NCBI GenBank assembly: GCA_963806735.1
Contig: CAWEBE010000031.1
Location: forward strand, 1-64,000
DNA: 64,000 bases
Reading direction: 5' to 3'
From: CADEFX01 sp963806735
GTDB taxonomy: Bacteria; Pseudomonadota; Alphaproteobacteria; Rhizobiales; Hyphomicrobiaceae
This document shows, in pieces, positions 35,257-43,743 of the stretch. The notes beneath the pieces were generated by a model that did no database searches, was not told where the DNA came from, and worked only from the letters and a program-made list of their open reading frames with translations. A program made the translations under genes and the position numbers. How positions within the stretch are numbered: the first letter of the stretch is position 1; each line of letters begins with the position of its first letter.

Positions 35257-35605
35257 GGCGCCTCGCCGGTGGCGACCAGGCTGTCGTGAACCGAGCCCTT
35301 CGGTCGCGATCCTTCGCATTCCCCGCAAAAAGAAACACCCACGCCGGGGGGACGTGGGTGCTATCCGAACGCGCTCCCTTGGGGAAGGAGGAAGAGCGCG
35401 CCTATCTGATGACTACGAGGGGCACGTCACCAGATCATGTTGAAATAACACCCGCCCTGATGCCCGGTTCCGCCGTTTCTGAGCAAATTAAATATTCGCT
35501 CTCCGTTCTCGAGATCCCGCCGTCGTGCAGCACGGTGGATAGGTGCCTAACTGTCACAGGCAGATAGCAATCCGCGCGCTACGCTTGCGGAAACGGGGGG
35601 CGCTC
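35257..35605. other. Stretch holding a terminator-like hairpin
   Basis: Apart from the hairpin at 35336-35360 nothing is supported. GGGGGG before 35606 serves as ribosome site for the next gene. Confidence 0.35.
35336..35360 (-). terminator. Rho-independent terminator on the minus strand
   Basis: CACCCACG/CGTGGGTG forms an 8-bp stem with a 9-base loop. Read on the minus strand it is followed by TTTCTTTTT. No minus-strand gene lies to its right within 1 kb, so its gene may have been lost; it could also terminate the DUF6894 gene weakly. Confidence 0.6.
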
Positions 35606-35947
35606 ATGTCACTCAAGGGTCAGACCATTCTGCTGGTAGAGGACGAGTTCCTACTCTCGCTCGATCTCACCGCCACGCTTGAGGGCAAAGGCGCAAAAGT
35701 TGTCACCGCCAACAAGTTTGCGGAAGCCTTTTCACTCGTCGAAGCCGGCATCAACGGAGCCATCGTCGATCATGTTCTGTCGGACGGTGACAGCCGCGCG
35801 CTCTGCGAGCGGCTGCTGGAGCGCAGCATCCCCTTTGTGAACTACACCGGCTATGACATCGCTGAAGGCGCGTGCCGGCACGGACCGACCGTGGCCAAGC
35901 CGGCGCCGCCAGAGAAGGTCGTCGCAGCACTGGAAGAGCTGCTATAG
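35606..35947 (+). CDS. Single-domain receiver protein
   Basis: The 113-residue product MSLKGQTILLVEDEFLLSLD is a receiver domain. The acidic pair is in LVEDE, and the phospho-acceptor Asp is in GAIVDHVLSDGDS (about residue 54). The Thr position falls in FVNYTGYD and the Lys in TVAKPAPPEKVV. It lacks an output domain. Relatives pair with HWE kinases in Hyphomicrobiales, and a broken HWE kinase tail lies 0.7 kb upstream. Confidence 0.8.
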   Translation: MSLKGQTILLVEDEFLLSLDLTATLEGKGAKVVTANKFAEAFSLVEAGINGAIVDHVLSDGDSRALCERLLERSIPFVNYTGYDIAEGACRHGPTVAKPAPPEKVVAALEELL

Positions 35948-36169
35948 GCCGCGGCTCGCGCGCCGCAAATCGTTGCCACTTCCTTGCCGCGGACGGCAAC
36001 AGCGGGCCGTCGCCGTATCTCCTTGACCTTGTATTCCACCACGTCTCGAAATCGTGGTGAGAAGCTGTTCGCGCAAACGACTAACGACAAGTCCATATTT
36101 TGGAACTTTCCTGCATGCAACCAAGCCCCTGCGCGTCGGTTATCAGCAGCATAAACAAGGAGACCCGTT

Positions 36170-36445
36170 ATGAATGATCCTCTGAACAACTCACGGCCCA
36201 CTCCGCCGCTGCAAGATCCGCTCGTCCAGGATCCGCTCGGGACCGATCCCAGGCCCGAAACTCGAGAAGTTGGAGACAGGGACCGCTCGTACTGGCCATT
36301 CATCGCTCTGGGTTTGCTGCTGCTCGCAGGCATTTTTTTCTTCAGCAGCAAGTCTGACACTCCGAATACGCAGGTTGGTCAGAATGCCGATCGGCCAGCG
36401 GTATCAGTGCAGCCGCCGGCAAAATCACCGTCGGTACCGCAGTAA
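36170..36445 (+). CDS. Small single-helix membrane protein with Pro-rich ends
   Basis: The 91-residue product starts MNDPLNNSRPTPPLQDPLVQ. One helix, YWPFIALGLLLLAGIFFF, lies at about 43-60, followed by a Pro/Gln/Ser-rich tail. AAGGAGA precedes the ATG. It likely sits in the inner membrane with a periplasmic tail. It is terminated by the hairpin at 36454. The family is not recognised. Confidence 0.6.
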   Translation: MNDPLNNSRPTPPLQDPLVQDPLGTDPRPETREVGDRDRSYWPFIALGLLLLAGIFFFSSKSDTPNTQVGQNADRPAVSVQPPAKSPSVPQ

Positions 36446-36453
36446 GCAAATTG

Positions 36454-36478
36454 AACCCCGCTTCGGCGGGGTTCTCTT
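36454..36478 (+). terminator. Rho-independent terminator
   Basis: AACCCCGC-TTCG-GCGGGGTT with a TTCG tetraloop is followed by CTCTT, 8 bp after the stop of the upstream small membrane gene. Confidence 0.85.
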
Positions 36479-36492
36479 ATGGGACATTCTAT

Positions 36493-36645
36493 ATGGCAAG
36501 CGTTGAGTACAGCGACGAACTGAAGAACCGGCCTTCTCGTGAGGTTAAGGCTGGCGTGCCCGACAGCAATATGCCGCGCACGGTGGGCGGAATAATCTTT
36601 CTCGGTATCGTAGTGCTTATTTTGGCGTGGGGGTCAGCGCATTAA
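36493..36645 (+). CDS. Small C-terminal-helix membrane protein
   Basis: The 50-residue ORF starts MASVEYSDELKNRPSREVKA and ends with one helix, VGGIIFLGIVVLILAWGSAH. The layout, a polar N-terminus and a C-terminal helix, fits a small tail-anchored membrane protein. It lies just after a terminator, so it needs its own promoter. The family is not recognised. Confidence 0.5.
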   Translation: MASVEYSDELKNRPSREVKAGVPDSNMPRTVGGIIFLGIVVLILAWGSAH

Positions 36646-36744
36646 ACACGTAGCTCAAACCGTGCAGCGCCAGCATGAGCGCCTGGCAGACTGCGATACA
36701 AGCGTCGTGCGCTTTTCATACGGCGTCGACGATACACCATCGGC

Positions 36745-37030
36745 TCAAAAGCGATCGGTGGCGGCGGCGAGGTCGTGGCGCATCCGTTCGATGTCGCGTT
36801 CCCCATCCACACCGACCGATTCCAGCACGTGAGTACGCGCTTTCAGGCAACGGAGATCGGATACGTCGCCATCGACAGCTTCACGTATTAGTATATCCGC
36901 GACAAGGGCAGGAGGAGCCTGCCATTTATGACGATCTCGTAGCTCCTCAGCCTTTACCGGGATGACGAACCCCAGGAATGCGCGATACCCACCACGACCA
37001 GGTAGATCGTGAACAAGTCCTCATTCTTCG
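36745..37030 (-). pseudogene. Hypothetical protein, frameshifted
   Basis: On the minus strand one frame reads EDLFTIYLVVVGIAHSWG, and the neighbouring frame continues GFVIPVKAEELRDRHKWQAP then PALVADILIREAVDGDVSDL and ends MRHDLAAATDRF at 36745. Together they look like one small gene with an N-terminal hydrophobic segment, broken near 36972. No usable start is present in either frame. I do not recognise the family. Confidence 0.45.
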
Positions 37031-37140
37031 CTTGATCCGGCCGAGGCTGCTCGCGCCTCCGGATCGATCTCTGCCTGCTCAGGAAGTGCATTTGACGCCT
37101 CTGGCCTTAAAAGACCTCTGCCCAGTCTACGATTCAGAGC

Positions 37141-37424
37141 ATGCAAAAGTTCCACGCTGCGCTCTTCGCGGCCCTCGGCGTTCTGATCGGAGCGATTACC
37201 GGTCTCGCAGTCGCAGCATTCTGGCCAATGACCACGGCGTCTGCCTGCTGCAAGGACCGGCAATTCTTCGCGCCCTCGCTGCAGAGTCGGATAAGCGCAT
37301 GGGGGCCGTCGATAACGTTCGCCGCGATTTAGTGCGCGGCCACTCGACCCTGACCCGGTGCTTCACGATCGACGAAGGCCGCACCGACATCGAGAATGTC
37401 TGCGGCACGATCTCGGGCACGTGA
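37141..37424 (+). pseudogene. Possible secreted protein, frameshifted
   Basis: An ATG at 37141 opens MQKFHAALFAALGVLIGAIT then GLAVAAFWPM, a signal peptide or membrane anchor. Another frame downstream reads RCFTIDEGRTDIENVCGTIS to 37424. A shift near 37240 would join them. This rests only on composition. Confidence 0.3.
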
Positions 37425-37556
37425 GCGGCGATAAGGCCGCACCCTTACCGCCATGTTTGCCGAACGATCAGCTGATCGCACAACAAAATGATTCTGGAAG
37501 AACGCATCGACGAAATGAAACGCGATGGCGAGGACCCCAAAAAGCCCATATCTCGC

Positions 37557-37778
37557 TTACGTCTGAGTGCCATCTATTGGAGCCTGGGCGACGTTGCCCG
37601 GCTCGAGATCCTGCGCTTCGTCCGCGGTGAGCTCACGGACTGCTTGGACCGACACTTGGCCCGTCGTGTCAATTGAAGCGCGTACCAGGTCTTCCGCTTC
37701 GGTGCGATCGGCGACGGCAGCGTAATAATGCTGGTCAGGCATGTTCCATACCCGCACGGCTACAAGCCATCCTGTCAT
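37557..37778 (-). CDS. Small GWLVxVRVW-type protein, copy A
   Basis: From MTGWLVAVRVWNMPDQHYYA the product has 73 residues. It aligns with the proteins at 57312-57548 and 41916-42086: a common N-terminus GWLV-VRVW-D-HY-A-AD, then a helix with EAEDLVRASI, then TGQVSVQAVRELTADEAQDL. The C-terminus (EPGNVAQAPIDG) differs from the LLPDKIIFAPK ending of the other two. It is probably a small cytosolic alpha-beta protein. This copy has no otsB next to it. The function is unknown. Confidence 0.6.
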   Translation of the reverse strand: MTGWLVAVRVWNMPDQHYYAAVADRTEAEDLVRASIDTTGQVSVQAVRELTADEAQDLEPGNVAQAPIDGTQT

Positions 37779-37841
37779 GAAGTAATCCCACGCTTGCCGC
37801 CGCGAAGCGTACGCTGGTTGACGGCGAAGGGAAACATTCAT

Positions 37842-38469
37842 CGAATCCCGTTTTGGATATAGCTTGCCTCAGCCTCTAAAGGGATAGGAGCTATGCCTTT
37901 CACCCGTAGGCTCCTGATATCCCGCTCGCATTTCATTCTGGCATGGCAGTTGGCGCCGCCCACCGCGCCGCTCGCTATCCAGCGTTGCAAGCGCCCAGCG
38001 TAGCGGCCGCAAAAAAACGCGAAACCCGGACCAGAGGTCCAGGCTTCAAGCATCGGAGAAGAACAGGCTGCCTCCGCGTTGAGCGGTGCATGATTCCCGC
38101 GTTTCGAGCAAACGCTACCGACGGTCATCCCGCTGCTCCGACTGGCGGAGGGGGAGCGAAGCGACGCGGGCAAGAACGCAGGCGAAGCGGCATTAAGTAG
38201 CAACGGCACCAAGGGCTGAAGAAGAAAAAGCGCCGGTCCCGTGAGTTTGACCGACGCTTTCGCTGGGTAGGAACTGGGATCCATTCTGCCGAGTGATCCC
38301 AACTCCATAACTCAGCACCCTGAGGCTTTTGTTCCTACTCGATGGGATGGGAAGTCACCTGAACTCTCGCACCGCAACCGAAGTAAACAAGCAGGACGGA
38401 CCCCATTTGCACCGAGGCTTTAGCGAGTACCCTTGCGGCACACGACGGGAACTTAATCATCTGCGCGCT
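37842..38469. other. 628-bp stretch with one hairpin, no recognised gene
   Basis: A hairpin AAGCG(C)CGGTC...GACCG(A)CGCTT at about 38230-38263 may be a terminator. A long minus-strand open frame (37838-38308) crosses it and has no family pattern, so I do not call it. Confidence 0.35.
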
Positions 38470-38639
38470 GTTGTCCTCGTAGGCAAGACAGCAAGCCAGT
38501 TGATCACCCTAATCGAGAGACTGTTGAAATTCGCCAAGGAACAGGACCGCGAGCAACAGTGTCTGTGCTGTTCATTTCGCTTGCGCTGGCAGCGATCGCG
38601 GCGGGATGTCTCTTCGTCTACGCCTATTTCCTGCGCTAG
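38470..38639 (+). pseudogene. Small single-helix membrane protein without start
   Basis: The frame reads SKPVDHPNRETVEIRQGTGP then RATVSVLFISLALAAIAAGC and LFVYAYFLR stop. It is a plausible 50-residue membrane protein with a charged N-terminus and one helix. No start codon lies between the upstream stop and this segment. Confidence 0.4.
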
Positions 38640-38806
38640 CTCCAACTCTAGTGCAGGCTGAAAGCATCCAAAGCGCGTGGCAACGAACCCATGCACAATG
38701 GAGCACTTCGCCCAGAGCGCATCCGCTTAATCGAGATGCAGAGGGTCCTGGAACGACGGAATAGTCACTCGCACCATGGCTTGGCCGCTTGATCGGCCGA
38801 TCGTGT

Positions 38807-39392
38807 CTACGAAACAAGCCTACGGGGCGGCCGAGCACTAGGTTGTCTCGGTCTCGATGCTAACGCGAAGAGCGCGGTGACGATAAACGAGGCGAGCACA
38901 CTGCACAGCGCCATGATGACGTAGGACGCCTGCCAAATCCAGTCGGCGAAGCGGAGGAGGCCCGCATACGCGTCCGGGATTAGGGCGTTGAACGTGAACA
39001 GCACAACGGCAAGCCCGACGGTGGCCGGGACGCTCACGAGCGCTATGGCAATCCGCTGAGCCGCGGTCCGTGTCCCCCCGAGAAGCCAGTTGAAAGGAAT
39101 GCCAACGACGATGGCGGCGATGACGATAGCCGGAATGGAGAGCACGACATGGGTCATGTTGACCCGCTCGCGCAGGTGGTTCACCGCCACCTGTCCCCAG
39201 TGACTCCCGGACACCAACGAGTTCAAATGCTCCGACGATGCTACGCCCCGTATCAAAGGCAACCGCAATGATCGGTTCGAGTTGTTGGTCATAAACAACC
39301 GATAATACCATGATGCCTAGCATGATGGCGTAGCTCGTTCCGCCAATCCCGATCGACACGATGAGGCGCCGGAGCCATGCGAGAACGGCCAT
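38807..39392 (-). pseudogene. Multi-helix membrane protein, frameshifted
   Basis: The start frame reads MAVLAWLRRLIVSIGIGGTS then IMLGIMVLSVVYDQQLEPII and GAFELVGVRE. The second frame continues SGSHWGQVAVNHLRERVNMT then HVVLSIPAIVIAAIVVGIPF and three more helices to 38807. A single frame change near 39210 separates them. The whole would be a 5-helix protein of about 190 residues, unknown family. The second half could still start at an internal Met (NMTHVVL), giving a truncated product. Confidence 0.55.
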
Positions 39393-39502
39393 ACTAACTC
39401 CTCTCGACACTCTGGGTCGAAGGCCTGTGCGTCGGCGCGCGACTGTGCTTAACTAATTTATCATTTTTGCTAACCGAGTCTCTGGACCACTGGCCGGAGC
39501 GC

Positions 39503-39530
39503 AAAAAAAGCCCCGCCGATAAGACGGGGT
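39503..39530 (-). terminator. Rho-independent terminator
   Basis: Read on the minus strand, CCCCGTC-TTATC-GGCGGGG is followed by CTTTTTTT, 12 bp after the stop of the 39542 gene. Confidence 0.85.
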
Positions 39531-39541
39531 TCTCCATGAAG

Positions 39542-39775
39542 TCAGTTGATCTTTTGTTTGCAGATTACGGTGCTCTGCTTCTCGGCTTCCTCGCGGGTCT
39601 TGAATGCCAATGGGCCAACCTGCACCCACGTTGTCTCAGTTGCAGGAAGTTTCGTCTCGACTATTTTACACTTCATGGTGGTCTTGTCTTGAACCACATA
39701 GTAATCCGTCGCAAACGCTGCAGAGCTACAAAACGCCAGCATTGTAGCAGCAGCCAAAACGATCTTCTTCGACAT
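39542..39775 (-). CDS. Small periplasmic protein
   Basis: The 77-residue product has a signal peptide, MSKKIVLAAATMLAFCSSAA, ending near FAT. The mature domain reads YYVVQDKTTMKCKIVETKLP and ends KTREEAEKQSTVICKQKIN. Two Cys in the mature part may form a disulfide. The pattern YYVV-D and F-T-EEAE recalls short SPOR-like or DUF domains common in Hyphomicrobiales. GGAGGT precedes the ATG, a terminator follows, and the repeated GGGAAC motif lies 32 bp upstream. Confidence 0.75.
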   Translation of the reverse strand: MSKKIVLAAATMLAFCSSAAFATDYYVVQDKTTMKCKIVETKLPATETTWVQVGPLAFKTREEAEKQSTVICKQKIN

Positions 39776-39806
39776 TGGGACCTCCGTAGTCAGCCTCGGT
39801 CCACTA

Positions 39807-39837
39807 CCAACAGTTGCGAAGGTTGTTTGTTCCCAGG
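39807..39837 (-). promoter_or_regulatory. Repeated GGGAACAAACAACC promoter-like motif
   Basis: On the minus strand: GGGAACAAACAACC, TTCGCAA and CTGTT, 30-60 bp before the start of the small periplasmic gene. It shares 24 of 26 positions with 34377-34402. The GGAAC element and the GTT element 16-17 bp apart fit an EcfG-type stress promoter. Confidence 0.5.
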
Positions 39838-39932
39838 CGTGCCCGGTGTGCCTACGATTCGGCTCACCCGGCGCCCGAGGTTTCTGCTCGATTGAGCGAA
39901 AATCTCCCGGAAATTGTGTTCATCAAGGTCCG

Positions 39933-40436
39933 TCATGGAATCGGCGATGGCGTCTGCGGTGGGGAGGCGTTGCTGAAGGCCGGCGCGTCCGCATGATCGC
40001 CGCGCGATAATGGTTCACGGCTTGCTGCAATGATGAGGGCAGCGACCCCTAGCGCAGCAAAGTTCAGAATTTTTGTGACTGCGGCACCGGTCATCCCACG
40101 AAGGCCGTGGCCCTTTGAAGCCAACGACACCTTGGAAAGGCCATGGCGCGGCAAGAGCTCAATTAAGCGATCCGCAATTGCCCCCGAATCCGCCGATGCC
40201 CATCGTCCGCCAGGCAACCGCGCAATCAACGCAGCCAATCTCTGCCTGGCGGTGCCCTTCGGCAGCTCGGATAACTCAGCTGCCTCCTTCCACGGATCGA
40301 GGTTCAGTCGCGTCAGCGCTGAAAGAACACTGAGCGGCATTTCATTTCTGTCCGCGCCGATCGGGGCGTACAGAAAGTCATTGAACTCGGATCTAAAGAA
40401 AGAAACCGAAATGGCGGGTGTCACCGTGACCACCAA
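39933..40436 (-). CDS. Hypothetical protein with C-terminal membrane helix
   Basis: The reading contains SVSFFRSEFNDFLYAPIGAD, then LSVLSALTRLNLDPWKEAAE then LSELPKGTARQRLAALIARL, and a helix FAALGVAALIIAASR near the end with a Pro/Ser-rich tail. The soluble part (about 130 residues) is a conserved-looking helical domain. The start is uncertain (TTG or GTG options at 40436-40420). The family is not recognised. Confidence 0.55.
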   Translation of the reverse strand: MVVTVTPAISVSFFRSEFNDFLYAPIGADRNEMPLSVLSALTRLNLDPWKEAAELSELPKGTARQRLAALIARLPGGRWASADSGAIADRLIELLPRHGLSKVSLASKGHGLRGMTGAAVTKILNFAALGVAALIIAASREPLSRGDHADAPAFSNASPPQTPSPIP

Positions 40437-40526
40437 TCATATCGACCGACAAGAGAACCTAGGCCCCACTGCCGTGGTTTCTATCCGGACCTAGCGTACG
40501 AACGGGGGAGGCTCACTACTGGCAAC

Positions 40527-40613
40527 TCAGAACCAGCGCCCCCGACCGTAGAAACCGCCGCCCCCGATAAGGAGCAGGACAATTATTATGATGAGAAGTG
40601 TGGTGGTATCCAT
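40527..40613 (-). CDS. 28-residue hydrophobic membrane peptide
   Basis: The ORF MDTTTLLIIIIVLLLIGGGG ends FYGRGRWF. GGAGA lies 5 bases before its ATG. It is one Ile/Leu-rich helix followed by Gly-rich and aromatic residues. This design is common in Hyphomicrobiales (DUF3309-like micro-proteins) and is usually missed by gene callers. The role is unknown. Confidence 0.6.
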   Translation of the reverse strand: MDTTTLLIIIIVLLLIGGGGFYGRGRWF

Positions 40614-40809
40614 GACAGTCTCCAGGCGAAAACCAACTGGCCGTTTTGCGCGGCTCGAGCTTCTACGCCGTGAGCGAAACCTCGACGCGCGGGAATAGTT
40701 CCTTCGGTGCAGCTGGGGACGGAGAGAATTTCATTATCGGAGTACCTTGTTTGGCAAACGATGGTGCCCGGCTGTCAGCACGGAGCGCCACGCAGGACAG
40801 CTGATGGAA

Positions 40810-41877
40810 TTATCTCAGGGGGTCCCAATCCATGCCGGCCGTCTCCTGCCGGAGCCATGGGCGATCGTCGTACTCGCCAGGCGGATCCCACGGCCTGCCG
40901 CGAGCTAGCTGCTCAGCGTAGCCAGGCGTGCCGATGCGCAGCACGTCATAGTCGCCTGCCACGACTTGGCGCCGCGAATTCAGTGCCGCCTTTACGTCGT
41001 AAAGCTGCACCGCCATCTCGCCAGCGGAGTCAGCCGCGTGGCTCGACCAATCGTGCTTTGGCGTCTTACGCGGCGTCTTTGCCTTGTCGTCCCACTCGGA
41101 ATGATAGTGGCGCAGCGCCTCCAGGCCCTTCTTGCACTTCTCGGCATCGAACACTGAAATCCTGAGCATGTTGCGCAGCGCATTGACGCGCTCGGCCGGA
41201 CCAATCTGAGAGCCAGCACGAATCGGTCGCAGTCCGACGTTCTCAAGAGACTGCTTTCTCGTCATTGCCGTGGTCTCTTCGCGCACGTCAATGTCGTGCG
41301 GGCAATAGTGCTCGGCGTAGAGGTAGCGCTTGTCGAGAATGATCCTCGCACTGTCGATCAAGCCTCGGTTGCGGCTCTCGTAGTAGTCGATCCAGCGCAC
41401 CTCGCGGCCGATGAGCTGAACAAACCAGACCACCGTCAGGTCGTCGATGCCCAAGTCCCAGGATGTATAGACGGGATAGTTCGGATTGTAGGGGACCGAG
41501 GCGATGCGGCCCTGCTGGTCGAGCTCGGCCAAGATCTTCCCGTAGTAGGAGCCGAGGATCGCTGCGTCGAAACTGACGTGGTACTCCTGGTTGAATAGGT
41601 TTTCGCCGTCCTCCTCGCCGTACAGATCGACCAGCTCGGCCTTGATGTTGGCGAGCTGCTGCGGGCTAAAGATGCCGATGTCATTGACGCCCTGGCGAAG
41701 GGCAAACCAGCCTGGCGTTTTCAGCGCACGTTCATAGAACGAGGCGCCGTGGTTGCGGCCACGCGGCGTGGTGATGAACATGGCCCAGCCGCCGTTTTCC
41801 TCGAGGATCGGCGACAGGTAGGCCCACGCCGCCTCGTTAGTTAGCTCGGCTCTCGCTTCAGTGACGCGCTTTCGACG
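40810..41877 (-). pseudogene. Phage terminase large subunit, C-terminal part
   Basis: The frame runs from about 41870 (ELTNEAAWAYLSPILEENGG) through MFITTPRGRNHGASFYERAL, VYTSWDLGIDDLTVVWFVQL (nuclease Asp), HYCPHDIDVREETTAM and KHDWSSHAADSAGEMAVQLY (late catalytic Asp). The ATPase motor with Walker A is missing, since the sequence joins unrelated DNA near 41877. The surviving nuclease domain reads cleanly for 323 codons from an internal ATG at 41781. No other phage genes are nearby, so it is a stranded prophage piece. Confidence 0.85.
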
Positions 41878-41915
41878 GGATGCGCCTTTAGGGAGAGCGA
41901 GATACTCGAATAGTC

Positions 41916-42086
41916 ATGCACCCATGCTCGGCGGATAAGGCTCTTGCCGAAGAACGGGTGCGGGATGCAGCACAGCTTATTGGGCAAGGTTCGGTTGCGG
42001 CGATCCGGCCGGTGACCGCAGAGGAAGCGGCCAAGCATGGCCTCTTGCCCGATAAAGTCATCTTCGCTCCAAAGGCCATGCGGTAG
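41916..42086 (+). pseudogene. Small GWLVxVRVW-type protein, copy B (N-terminus lost)
   Basis: The 56 codons read MHPCSADKALAEERVRDAAQ then LIGQGSVAAIRPVTAEEAAK and LLPDKVIFAPKAMR. This matches residues about 25-78 of copy C at 57312-57548 (DKSEAEGQVRDAAQ, GSVEAVRPLTADE, LLPHKIIFAPKGMH). The first 25 residues (GWLVVVRVW) are gone, replaced by terminase-side DNA. An otsB start fragment follows, as in copy C. Confidence 0.7.
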
Positions 42087-42117
42087 GGAGGGCGGCGGGT
42101 TGCGTTACGACCCAATC

Positions 42118-42200
42118 TGCGAGCCGCTTCCGCTCAACGATGCCGCGCGCTGTGCCCTTTTCCTCGATCTTGATGGCACGACGAATCGCAGCCAGACGCA
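42118..42200 (+). pseudogene. Trehalose-phosphatase (OtsB) N-terminal fragment
   Basis: The reading LPLNDAARCALFLDLDGT matches the start of the intact otsB at 57758 (MNDFTNCAIFLDLDGTL) with the HAD motif I. After it the family pattern stops. The order, small protein then otsB, repeats that at 57.3-58.5 kb. Confidence 0.65.
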
Positions 42201-42297
42201 AGTGAGCACCATCCCGGTTTTTCCTGTGTGCATCGTCGAAGCCTAGGAGCACAGCGACAGAATTTATTTATCTTCAGCCGCCTCATGGGAGCAGACT

Positions 42298-43119
42298 ATG
42301 CACCCACGCCAACGGCTGAAGCTCATAGCTCTGGTAGCGACAGGCCTTGCGATTGCGAGCTGTTCAGCCGATCCCAAGGCGGGCAGCGTCGGCTCACTAA
42401 GCCAGCGCATTCGCATCGAGCACCGCACTCACGAGCCCAGCGATGGCAAGAAGGCGCTGGCCTTGGCGCAGGGTGCGCCACAACAGCCTGGGTATTCGCC
42501 ACATAGTACTGGAAGTACAGGAAGTCCCCAGGGACAAACCCCACTCGGCATGCAGTCGGCACCGGACGGGTCGTCCAAGACGGTTGTCGATCCAAAATCC
42601 TCAGGACAGCAAGCTGGCCCCAATCAGACGGCCAAGGACACCGTACCGCCAGCCACAGATAGGTCTGAAGCGACCCGTGCGGGAACACAGGAACCCAGCG
42701 CCAAGATCGAAGGTACTGTGGGGGATGAGAAGGCTGCTTTTGAAAACGGCACGCTGACAGCGCCGGGAGCCCCGACCGATGTCGATACGGCACCGGCAAA
42801 ATTCTCGGCCCGTACGGCGGCGGACGATGCACTGCCTATTGCTGCCTATACGCTAAAGCATCTGTCCGACGACCAGCGTCGCTCTATCTCGGAGGCCGTG
42901 CGCAATGAAGGTAGTGCAGGCGCGACGCCGGATGCAGACTTTGCTCGGGTGGGGGCTCAAGTGCCGACAGCGGTTGCCCTCTCCGCGCTGAACCCGCTGC
43001 CCGAGAAGGTTACAAGCTCTATTCCTGAGATGAGCACGGTGATGTTCGCCAGGGTTGCTGAGAAGATTGTGCTGATAAATCCGCGCACCCGCGTCGTCAT
43101 AGGTGTCGTTGAACGTTAG
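42298..43119 (+). CDS. Lipoprotein with DUF1236-like C-terminus
   Basis: The 273-residue product starts MHPRQRLKLIALVATGLAIA and has a lipobox ending IASC at residue 22, so it should be lipid-anchored. A long low-complexity middle (Gly/Ser/Thr/Pro/Gln, residues 40-160) is followed by a folded end: LKHLSDDQRRSISEAVRNEG, PTAVALSALNPLPEKV and VLINPRTRVVIGVVER. The last strands recall DUF1236. It likely sits in the periplasm. No operon partner is visible. Confidence 0.65.
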   Translation: MHPRQRLKLIALVATGLAIASCSADPKAGSVGSLSQRIRIEHRTHEPSDGKKALALAQGAPQQPGYSPHSTGSTGSPQGQTPLGMQSAPDGSSKTVVDPKSSGQQAGPNQTAKDTVPPATDRSEATRAGTQEPSAKIEGTVGDEKAAFENGTLTAPGAPTDVDTAPAKFSARTAADDALPIAAYTLKHLSDDQRRSISEAVRNEGSAGATPDADFARVGAQVPTAVALSALNPLPEKVTSSIPEMSTVMFARVAEKIVLINPRTRVVIGVVER

Positions 43120-43137
43120 TCTCGTCAGCTTGCCAGC

Positions 43138-43224
43138 ATGCGAGGGGTCGCCCGCATGACCTTGCTCACGGCCATCGTTACCACGCTGTATCTCGCGTGG
43201 GAGCGCAGCCGGGAGAAGAGATAG
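43138..43224 (+). CDS. Possible 28-residue membrane peptide
   Basis: MRGVARMTLLTAIVTTLYLA then WERSREKR has one short helix flanked by Arg. It lies 18 bp after the lipoprotein gene. No clear ribosome site is present, so support is weak. Confidence 0.3.
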   Translation: MRGVARMTLLTAIVTTLYLAWERSREKR

Positions 43225-43344
43225 GCGCGACCCTTTCTTTTTGTTCGGCGCGGTGAAGCTGCTGGAGAAGCTCCTCCATCGGCGGGCTCAGCGGCAGCCG
43301 CGCGATATCGCAGAGAATGTGGGCGACCGGCACTACCTCGATTA

Positions 43345-43743
43345 TCAGTGTTTTGTGTCGTCAGCAGCGATCAGGTGTTGGAACAGGGACATGGGCGCGA
43401 GTGTGGCCTCTCCCGCCCAAGAGAATAGATCGTTGCCGCCCGTTTGCGCGCCAGATGCGAAGTCCTGGTCTTCCTGGCTGTCCAATGCCTTTTTGAGCCG
43501 TTGTGCACCGGAGGCCGGGTCGTCGAGGAGAGTGGCGAAGCCGATGGTGATCAAGGCAAGGCCTTCGGTGTCTTGGTCGAGATTGGAGCGCTGGGCTGTA
43601 GCGTCGAACATGCCGAGGCAGTACCCCAAAACCCAAACATCCTTGAGAGCATCGCGGGCGTCCGTAGATGCGAGCGACAGCTGTGTTTCAATCGCAACCG
43701 CAACGGGGTTAGATAGATCTGTTAGGCGTTTGATATCTGACAT
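43345..43743 (-). CDS. Hypothetical helical protein
   Basis: From the ATG at 43743 (GGAGA upstream) the product has 132 residues: MSDIKRLTDLSNPVAVAIET, then DALKDVWVLGYCLGMFDATA, DTEGLALITIGFATLLDDPA and a C-terminal SLFQHLIAADDTKH. It is all-helical and cytosolic by composition, with no known motif. The pattern looks conserved rather than random. Confidence 0.6.
   Translation of the reverse strand: MSDIKRLTDLSNPVAVAIETQLSLASTDARDALKDVWVLGYCLGMFDATAQRSNLDQDTEGLALITIGFATLLDDPASGAQRLKKALDSQEDQDFASGAQTGGNDLFSWAGEATLAPMSLFQHLIAADDTKH

Noticed and set aside
37838..38308. 156-codon minus-strand frame
   Set aside because: It crosses a terminator-like hairpin, has random composition and no ribosome site.
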